Assembly (NCBI GenBank): GCA_036426205.1
Contig: CM071579.1
Coordinates: 15,321,576 to 15,385,575, forward strand
Direction: 5' to 3'
DNA from: Ascaphus truei
Lineage: Eukaryota; Chordata; Amphibia; Anura; Ascaphidae
DNA length: 64,000 nucleotides
Shown here in pieces: positions 56,726-64,000 of the stretch; within the stretch, counting starts at the first letter, position 1, and every line of letters starts with the position of its first letter. The notes under the pieces were generated by a model that was not told the origin of the DNA, did not search any database, and saw only the letters and a list, made by a program, of their open reading frames with translations. The position numbers were made by a program, and so were the translations under genes.

Positions 56726-57793
56726 CTTTTAGTTATACTGTAACACATCAATAATTATTATGTTTCTCCTGCCATATTGCAAGAGAAAAGCAACTGTTCT
56801 GTATGAAAAAGTGGGGTCTCTGTGTGCATACAGGATCTGTAGGAGAATAAGAGGAGCACAATGAATAATGCTCTTACACAGCCATTGGTAATGTCTTCAC
56901 AATACATTCAGAAGGTTATACTGTATGTACATCAAAATCAATGCTTTGTGTTGGTAAAACAAAGCAACTACCCCCAGATGATCAAAATACTCAATATTAG
57001 GTTTGTACCAAAGTGCATAATACAGTTCTATAGACAGCATGTAAAGGAATTCTGTATCAATGGTGAAATCTTTATATCTTCAAAGTCGTATCTCTAGTAT
57101 ATGTTATTATAATTGTTGACACATTTCCAAAGACCAACAAGAAATCTGAATACAGTACAATCATAGAGAACAAAAAGCCAGGAGGAGGTGGGGGGAGGAT
57201 GAGGAAGGGCAGGGGGGGGGGGCGAGTAACCTACTGTACACTTCACAATGATTCTAGAGATATATAAATCCAGAGGCTCTCCTCTTAACTAGTCTCTCCC
57301 TTGACACATTGCAGTGTTTGGATGTGAGTATTGCTAAGACTTAAATAACGTCACATTTTCCAGAAATAACGCACTATTACCCATCTGCTGATCAGCCCTT
57401 GGACGCCTGTTGCTTTTGCATCTAATTACATAAGTGAAAAATATGTTAACTCAGGGGAAATAATGGCTGTTCCTGTTTCAGGTAACATCACGTTATTTGC
57501 CCTGATTTAACCGAGCTTAGTCAATCTAGCCCAAAATGTCTATTAAAGACTGTGCCCTTGACGTGGTTTAACATATTTGGCATATCTCTAGGTCTTTGGG
57601 GTTAGACAGTGGTATTGGAGTAAGATATGGGGGGATAGCAGTCAAAGACAAATATACAGCAAACTAATCATCTAGTGAGTCCAGTGTTGGGATCCTCTTA
57701 TCTTTACTGGTTCCTCTCCCTCTTTTCTGCAGTTTTAAGGCAGACAAATGCAGACTGCTGTGGTCAGTGTGTTAGGGAATTAAATAATTAATA
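56726..57793. other. Unassigned; poly-G run
   Basis: A purine-rich G tract lies at 57181-57225. GATGTGAGTATTGC at 57320 recurs near 62240. No exon recognised. Confidence 0.35.
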
Positions 57794-58099
57794 CAGCTCA
57801 ACCCCGTTATAGCACAAATTTTAATAACAAATCTCGAGGCAGTGAGCATGCTGGGAGATGTAGTCTTTGGGTGTCAAAAGCCATAGGGGAATGGACAGGC
57901 AACAACAGCCCTATTTAAACAAAACACACACACGGCCGAAGCTGATGAAGCAGGGAGAGAGCTGCAGATCCGGGTAAGTCCACGCAGAACCCCTGATCGC
58001 GGCGGCCATTTTTTTATGCGATCCTGGTTATAGCGGACCCCGAGTACCGTGGTCTCATTATGCGGACCCCGAGTACCGTGTTATAACGGGGTTCAGCTG
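57794..58099. mobile_element. Pogo/Tigger-like MITE
   Basis: The left end CAGCTCAACCCCGTTATAGC and the right end, reverse-complemented, CAGCTGAACCCCGTTATAAC. TA precedes the left end; the right flank has TA two bases out. GCGGACCCCGAGTACCGTG is duplicated just inside the right end. Confidence 0.75.
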
Positions 58100-58404
58100 C
58101 ATAGAGAGCAACTGCCTGGGAGGTAGCTAAACCTAAAGCAACTTTTGAAGGTTTTTTCCATCCTACTGTACTAGTGTTAGCACAAAAAGGAAGCAGACTA
58201 AATATTGCTATTTAGACACCTTTTATGGATGTATCTGTTCTTGGAACCTTCCTTCTCTCTCTTTTTTTTAAAATGCTGCCCAGAATTGGATTTGATCCCA
58301 CAATATCCGTATGACAGGTTTGCATTAATAAAGCTTTAATGTGGTATATATAATATATTTAGGCAGTCCCAAGCTATGAATTCTATTATGCTGGCTGCTC
58401 ATTA

Positions 58405-58670
58405 CCACAAAGGAAAGATCTTTTTGTTCACTCCAGCGTACATCTGCGTTGCCCCAAAGGCGCACAGCCTGATGGCCCCCCCCCCCCCCCAAGTACTGCT
58501 CCCCTCTGCACAGGACCAGCGTGCTAAGGGTTAACATGTGCTTGATCTTTGTTGAATCGGCAACCCCACCCACTGGAATGTTAATGAACCAAGGGGACAC
58601 AAAGGAAAGATCTTTTTGTTCACAACAGCGTACGACTGCGTTGCCCCAAAGGCGCACAGCCTTTGGCGCA
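58405..58670. repeat. Direct duplication of about 65 bp, 190 bp apart
   Basis: CACAAAGGAAAGATCTTTTT and GTTGCCCCAAAGGCGCACAG occur at 58411-58467 and again at 58598-58660, with a poly-C run at 58476-58492 between them. Confidence 0.9.
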
Positions 58671-58789
58671 GCCAAGGGCAGCCAAAGGGCGTGAGCCGTT
58701 TGCTGCCGTTCGCTGATGTTAGTTGATGTTAAAGCGGCTCTATTTCTATCAGAAACTCACAAGCCCTTTATCCCCTGTACCCAATTTTC

Positions 58790-58952
58790 CTACTTTATCT
58801 GTCCATGAAACGTCTGTGAAATGACTGTATGACCCTGCTCTTTTATTGTAACCATGTATTTTTTATAACTCTGTGCCCAGGACATACTTGAAAACGAGAG
58901 GTAACTCTCAATGTATTACTTCCTGGTAAAACATTTTTGTAAATAAATAAAA
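58790..58952 (+). mobile_element. LINE/SINE 3' end, family A, uninterrupted
   Basis: AACCATGTATTTTTTATAAC, ACTTGAAAACGAGAGG, TATTACTTCCTGGTAAAAC and an AAATAAATAAAA tail. This is the reference copy for 2223 and 44905. Confidence 0.7.
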
Positions 58953-58976
58953 ATTTCCCAGTAATATTCATCGTCA

Positions 58977-60290
58977 TTTTTTTTTATTTCAAACATTTTT
59001 ATTGTTTTCTGACAGGGGTACATTCACATCACATGGTTGTTTATAGACAGTAAACTTAATTAACATATACATTTAAAAGTGAACAACCCGAGCATCTCAA
59101 GGTTGATTGATCGAGAAGAGGCGATCTGCCCCTAGTATTTTGTAACCTCCTATGCATTTAGATTCTACTATGTAGATCCCGTCCGGGAGAATTAACAGTT
59201 TTAGGAGGATCTTAGATCAAACCCCTTATATTAGTACTGTAAAGGATAGGCAGAGAGAGAGAGGGGGAGAAGAGAGAAGAACAGAAGAAGGGGGGAGAGA
59301 GGGGATAGGAACGGGAGAGCTAAGGGAAGGGGTGTAGTTGTCCTCCCCTCCACCTTGTCAAAAGACCCTGAGTAGACATGAACTCCCCCTTATAGGGGTT
59401 AGTGGTCTAATGCAGAGTCCAAGTGAAGCATCTATATCTCATTTTTAATCTCTTTAATTATAAGGCCACTGTGCCCAAACTTTCTCATATTGTACTATAT
59501 TCTGTTTCAGGAGCGCCGATAGGTATTCCATAAGCTTGACCTCGCTTACCTTGCGAAGGACCATTTGCTTAGAAGGGGGTTTAATCTTTTTCCAATTAGC
59601 TGCTATTGAGCAGCGAGCCGCAGTCAGGATGAACGAGGCCAGTTTTTTAAGAGGGACAGAGATATCTTCGATGGGTTTCGCGAGTAGGCATATCAGCGGG
59701 TCCATCCGGACCTCAACTCCTACCGTCTCCTCAACCAATGAGCATATCATATTCCAGAAAGTCTGGATCTTTGGGCATGTCCACCATATATGCACCAGAT
59801 CTCCTCTCTGGCCGCACCCCCTCCAACATAGGTCAGACAGGCCAGGGAAGATCCGGCTCAGCCTACTCGGGATTAAGTACCATTGAAATAGAATCTTATA
59901 TATATTTTCCTTAGTAGTAGTGCAAATAGAAGTTTTGGCTGCTGCTTCCCAAATATCCTCCCATTCATCTCTGTCTATATCAAGATTGAGGTCTTCAGCC
60001 CATTTCAACATATAATTGTGGTTGACGGGACTCCTGGACCGTGCTAGCCCCGCGTAAATCTCTGAGATCAGACCCTTCCGGTATGTGCCCACCATACACA
60101 TCTTTTCAAAAGACGTTGGACCTTCAAATTTGGATGTTTGGGAAATTGTTAGGAGAAAGTGTCTGATCTGAAGATAACCATAAAGTGGGAGTTTCATGGG
60201 GAGGCATTTCTCCTGTAAATCAAGTAACGGAATAAGAGTCCCTTTGTCTATTAGATCTCTTGCTGATTTCATGTCATCTTTAAGAACAAG
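58977..60290 (-). pseudogene. L1-type LINE: ORF2 C-terminus and 3' UTR with poly(A)
   Basis: An open minus-strand frame of 272 codons (60272-59454) encodes the region C-terminal to the reverse transcriptase of an L1/Tx1-like ORF2. Its clearest motif is CWRGCGQRGDLVHIWWTCP, the C-x3-C-x7-H-x4-C cluster of L1 ORF2. TTTKENIYKILFQWYLIPSR precedes it and PPSKQMVLRKVSEVKLMEYL follows. A stop just upstream of the first Met and the loss of everything 5' show 5' truncation. The 3' UTR of about 470 bp ends in a poly(A) tail, seen as T9 at 58977 on the + strand, with AATAAA upstream. The long intact frame implies a fairly young insertion. It is not autonomous. Confidence 0.9.
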
Positions 60291-60539
60291 TTGTTATGGC
60301 CCGAACAACATCTGTTAACATGGCACAGGAGAAGCTGTCTACTTATGGACACTTGCTTCTGAATTGAAACACTGCAGCCAATGATGTGTGAAGATGGGGG
60401 GCTAACTCTTTCTTCTATGCTAGTTATCTGTGGGGTTGGGATTAATATTACCCATATATATATATATATTTAAAAACCGCAAACGAATTCGGGCAGTTTC
60501 AATCATACAGAAACGATTACTTCAGGTAATTGCTGCTAA

Positions 60540-60940
60540 GGCCTCGTTCAGGGTGCCAGAGGCAGGAGTTGGAGGGCGTGCGTTCGCGCGTGCGTCAGTC
60601 TGCTGGGCGATGTGTGTTCATCCTCCCCAGAAGACTTTTTCAGGAGTTGAGGAGGCGGGGAGGGGGCGGGGCTACAGACCTGAGGTTATTGATCGAAGTT
60701 GCAGTCTTGAAATCATTCTCAAGAATGATTTCATTGGCTGCCGAGGTCCCAGTGACGCTGCTGCAGCTTCAAAAAATGACTTGGGTTGTTTATTGAAACT
60801 GTAGCCAGCGTCAACTCCGTAATTCGGAGAAAGGGCAGCTGCTACCCTGACAACCAATATTCAATTTGAATACATTGTGTCCCACGGCAGCTCGCAGGTA
60901 AGCACTCCCTCCCTCCGAAGCCAGCACCCTGAACGAGGCC
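60540..60940. mobile_element. PIF/Harbinger-type MITE, TAA duplication
   Basis: A 401-bp element between TAA at 60537-60539 and 60941-60943. Both ends read GGCCTCGTTCAGGGTGC inward. Inside, CAAGAATGATTTCATTGGC neighbours an inverted AATCATTCTCAAG. The short frames within are not coding. Confidence 0.92.
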
Positions 60941-60943
60941 TAA

Positions 60944-61292
60944 AGGTGGTTCTACAAGCTATTGAATCATAAGGTGTACTTAGTTTTTCACACATGGCTT
61001 CTCCATTTTGGCTTTATTTTTGTTAAATAAATCATGACACTGTGTAATATGTGATGTGTTGTTGTTCAGCTGAAGTTGTATTAACCTAATTTTAAGACCT
61101 GCTAAGGAGCAGATGATTGTTATTATGCCCTGATATGTATAACCATGGAATTCAAAGAGAGTGTACTTTCTTTTTCACACCACTCTATATAAAGCTAGTA
61201 TAATGCTTTCATTCATTGCAGTTTCATGGTCCCTTCAGTCAGAATAATACTTCTATTTCTAATTTTTGGGGCCTCTTAAACATAACTTAGGA
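60944..61292. other. Unassigned
   Basis: No feature recognised. Confidence 0.35.
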
Positions 61293-61440
61293 CAGGAGTG
61301 GCCAACTCCTGTCCTCAAGGGCTACCAACAGGTCTGGTTTTCAGGATATCCCTGCTTTATCACAGGTGGCTTAATCAGTTGACTGTACCACTGATTTGCA
61401 AAATGGGATAATCTGACAACAAGTTGGGTAACCACTGGAT
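61293..61440. mobile_element. hAT-type MITE, decayed
   Basis: CAGGAGTGGCCAACTCCTGT, CAGGTCTGGTTTTCAGGATA and ATCACAGGTGGCTTAATCAG match the vocabulary of the hAT MITEs at 23597 and 56007. The right end is degraded. Confidence 0.6.
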
Positions 61441-61552
61441 TGCTTCATATTTTGAAAAGGTGGAAATGGGGGACAGAAAGATAACCTTCCATATGCTTAA
61501 GGTCTAGAAACACAACACTCCATTAAATGAGAAATCCAATACATTGTTCTGA

Positions 61553-61880
61553 ACCCCATTAACTTCAGCTCTGCGGACCCCCTGCTTCTAGAGATACTTA
61601 CCTCAGAAGGGGGTACCGGTATCTCTCTGCAGTTTCCTGCTGTTTAAAGCTCTCCATTACATGAGCCAATAGGAAGCCGCACCGGGTGACGTCACAGCTT
61701 CCTATTGGCCCACAGGGCGCGGGAGATGTGATAATCAGCCATAATGTGAACCCTGGAGTGTCTACCAGCACCCACTGCAGAGGTAAGTATCTCCGGAAGC
61801 AGGGGGTCCCCAGAGCAAATTTAAAAGAGTTCATCTCCAGAGACCCACTGCTTCAATCCTGTATAAGAAATGGGGGGAGG
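61553..61880. mobile_element. Non-autonomous element with GGCCAATAGGAAGC hairpin
   Basis: GCCAATAGGAAGC pairs with GCTTCCTATTGGC around CGCACCGGGTGACGTCACA. A relative at 30590-30820 has the same GCCAATAGGAAGCCGCACCG core and GTGAACCCTGG. GCAGGGGGTCCCCAGAG near 61800 resembles a word in the 55.2-kb palindrome. Confidence 0.6.
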
Positions 61881-61899
61881 GGCGGGGGGGCGCTATGGA

Positions 61900-62714
61900 G
61901 TGCCTCATAACGTGAAGTTACCTAAGAGAGGAAGGAATGAACGTTATGTTCCCTGAAGTTTACGCATATATTTCAAAGCAAAAGAAAGTAAATGCAGAAC
62001 CAGCGGCGTTGTATATCGCATTAGCACTGGCATAACGTTGTGTTATTGGATGATGTTTTAATCTTCCAATTACACAAGGTTAATTCTATCTTGCATTACT
62101 CTGATCCATCCGCTTAAATAGGGTTCCAACTGAAGTTGAGAAAAAGAGGAGAGGGAACTAATGCTATGTTCATTAAATCATAACTAGCTATGGTGTTACA
62201 CCCATCTAAGCTGTGCAAAAGTTGTATTTCAATGTCTGGATGTGAGTAACGCCACATTTTGGTATGACCGAACTAATGTAATGTTAAGATGCAATAATAA
62301 TACTTAATTTGCATCTAATTATCAGTCATATACATTATATTTATTGTATTTTCAAGATACAACATTAGTGTTAAAGTGACGTGACTTAACGGAGATTTGA
62401 GAATATGGGCCCTAAAGTCTTTTAGGTTTACTAGTGCCTGATATTGCTAAAACCTACAATATTTCTGTAGGCTGGCAAAGTCGAATTAAATGAAGTGTTT
62501 AACTGTGGGAGAGTTCATAAAACAGCGATTACGAAACAGGTGAGCCATGTGCAAACATTTCCATTTTTCTTAGAATATTCAGTAGTCATGGAAACAGTCA
62601 CCATGCATCTTACACAGGAATAAATTCACATTGTAAAACAGTATGTATTTATATTTCAGGCATCTCAGAAATTAACTTTGAAGTACATAAAATAACACTG
62701 GTTTCAACCAAACC
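61900..62714. other. Unassigned
   Basis: GATGTGAGTAACGCCAC at 62240 echoes 57320 and 17290, so an old repeat is present. No exon. Confidence 0.35.
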
Positions 62715-63657
62715 CAATCTGATCTCAAACCATCTCATCCTATTTTATCCCATATCATCTCATCCCATCTCATCCCACACCATCTCGTACCATCCCATCC
62801 CATCTCATCCCATCTCATCCCATCCAATCTCATCCCATCGCATCTCATCTCATCTCATCCCATTCAATTCCAATTAAGCTCATCTCATCCCATCCCATCC
62901 CATCTCATCCCATCTTATCCCCTCATCCCATCCCACCCTATCCCATCTCATCCCATATCATCCCATCCCATCTCATCCCATTCCAATTTAGCCCACCACA
63001 TCTCATCCCATCTCATCCCACCCCATCCCATTTCAATTTAGCCCACCTCATCTCACCCGATCTCTTCCCATCCAACTTCATCTCATCTCATTCCATCCCA
63101 TTCGAATTAAGCACAACTCATCTCATCCTATCCCATCCCCTCTTATTCCTTCATCCCATCCCATCTCATCCCATCTCATCTCCCTTCCCATCTCATCCCA
63201 TCCCATCTCATCCCATCTCATTCCATCCCATCTCATTCCATCCCATATCTCCCATTTCAATTTAGCCCACCTCATCCCATCTCATCCCATTTTAATTTAG
63301 CCCACCTCATCCAATCTCATTCCATTCCAATTTAGCACACCTCATCTCATGACATCTCATCCGATCCCACCCCATCTCATCCCATCCAATGTCATCTCAT
63401 CCCATTCCAATTTAGCCCACCTCATCCCATCCCATCTCTTCCCATTTCAATTTAGCCCATCCCATCCAACATCATCTCATCTCATCCCATTTCAATTTAG
63501 CCCACCTCATCCCATCCCATCTCATTCCATTCCAATTTAGCACACCTCATCTCATGACATCTCATCCGATCCCACCGCATCTCATCTCATCCCATCCAAT
63601 GTCATCTCATCTCATCCCATTCCAATTTAGCCCACCTCATCTCATCCCATCTCAAAA
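62715..63657 (+). repeat. CATCC/CATCT pentamer satellite with AATTTAGCCCACC inserts
   Basis: About 940 bp of ATCCC and ATCTC pentamers. A 14-16 bp non-pentamer word, CCAATTTAGCCCACCTC, is interspersed about a dozen times. One block of about 180 bp (starting near 63330) is nearly repeated at 63535. The Ser/His/Pro-rich frame across it is an artefact. Confidence 0.95.
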
Positions 63658-64000
63658 GGAGCTAATTTTTATGTTGGTGTGAATGCAGACATATATTTTT
63701 GCCATTTAACTGAACGTTTTCTAGTTTCCGGGAATATTCTCTAGATGCCCCAAATGATAGTTTACTACAACTTGTATTCGGCAGTTGTCTTGCAATGAGT
63801 CCTTCAGTGAAGGCAATAATCCCGGATCCCTCTGTATTGCCTGGTCTTACAATCATTAGATGTGATAACAAAGCTAGCTATTGGCAATCTGCTGTCTGAT
63901 GTGGGTGCCGGTTCAGGTTTTTTTTTTAAGGGAGAGAGTGGGTGATTTTAACATTTAAAGTGCCCTTATAACGTATCAGGTATAGCATGGGCCCTAAAAT
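63658..64000. other. Unassigned right edge
   Basis: No feature recognised. Confidence 0.35.

Noticed and set aside
60430..60804. Two + strand frames of 88-124 codons
   Set aside because: They lie mostly inside the Harbinger MITE at 60540-60940.
63349..63540. Ser/His/Pro-rich frame
   Set aside because: Translation of the pentamer satellite.
62760..63657. CRISPR-like array of short repeats
   Set aside because: It is a degenerate pentamer satellite with no unique spacers, in a vertebrate genome.

Overview
This window is ordinary-looking nuclear DNA of a vertebrate, most probably an amphibian and likely a frog. Coding exons are tiny and separated by kilobases of non-coding DNA with GT-AG splice sites. 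The filler is a dense mix of PIF/Harbinger-, Tc1/mariner- and hAT-type MITEs, L2-type and L1-type LINE fragments, a tRNA-like SINE, a Ty3/gypsy pol remnant, Penelope-like repeats and satellites. I see no bacterial or viral gene block, tRNA, rRNA or CRISPR array. The taxonomic call rests on repeat style and is an inference.

Gene content. One gene on the + strand is supported by its last three coding exons (18656-18748, 30432-30509, 31290-31394). All three are phase 0, have good splice signals, join without a frame break, and end in a stop directly followed by AATAAA. They encode a 91-residue hydrophilic C-terminal tail that I cannot assign to a family. Positions 1 to about 31.4 kb are therefore mostly intron of this gene. 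A second candidate terminal exon (54950-55087) has an excellent acceptor but no linked upstream exon; a weak internal candidate lies at 53775-53847.

Repeats by region. 0-8 kb: truncated Harbinger MITE, a repeat with an inverted copy at 35 kb, a mariner MITE inside a LINE tail, an L2 tail, a ribozyme-like hairpin, an LTR-like block. 8-18 kb: largely unassigned intron, plus a repeat carrying a convincing hammerhead ribozyme at 11.43-11.51 kb and a degenerate coding-like block at 14-14.8 kb. 19-26 kb: palindromic and hAT MITEs, one Harbinger MITE, and a compound palindrome with arms over 400 bp. 27-32 kb: minisatellite, an L2 tail split by a 396-bp MITE, a SINE and the gene's last exons. 32-38.5 kb: Penelope-like repeat, telomere-like minisatellite, and a gypsy pol remnant split by a Harbinger MITE. 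38.5-45 kb: L2 tail, a CpG-rich block, ribozyme-bearing repeats, the second 396-bp MITE copy, and an L2 reverse transcriptase remnant. 45-64 kb: further MITEs, palindromes, an L1 ORF2 C-terminus on the minus strand, and a pentamer satellite.

The most notable signal is the hammerhead ribozyme embedded in a dispersed repeat, with a second decayed copy, and several looser hammerhead-like cores in Penelope-type repeats. Second are the MITE insertions whose target duplications and interrupted hosts can be read directly.
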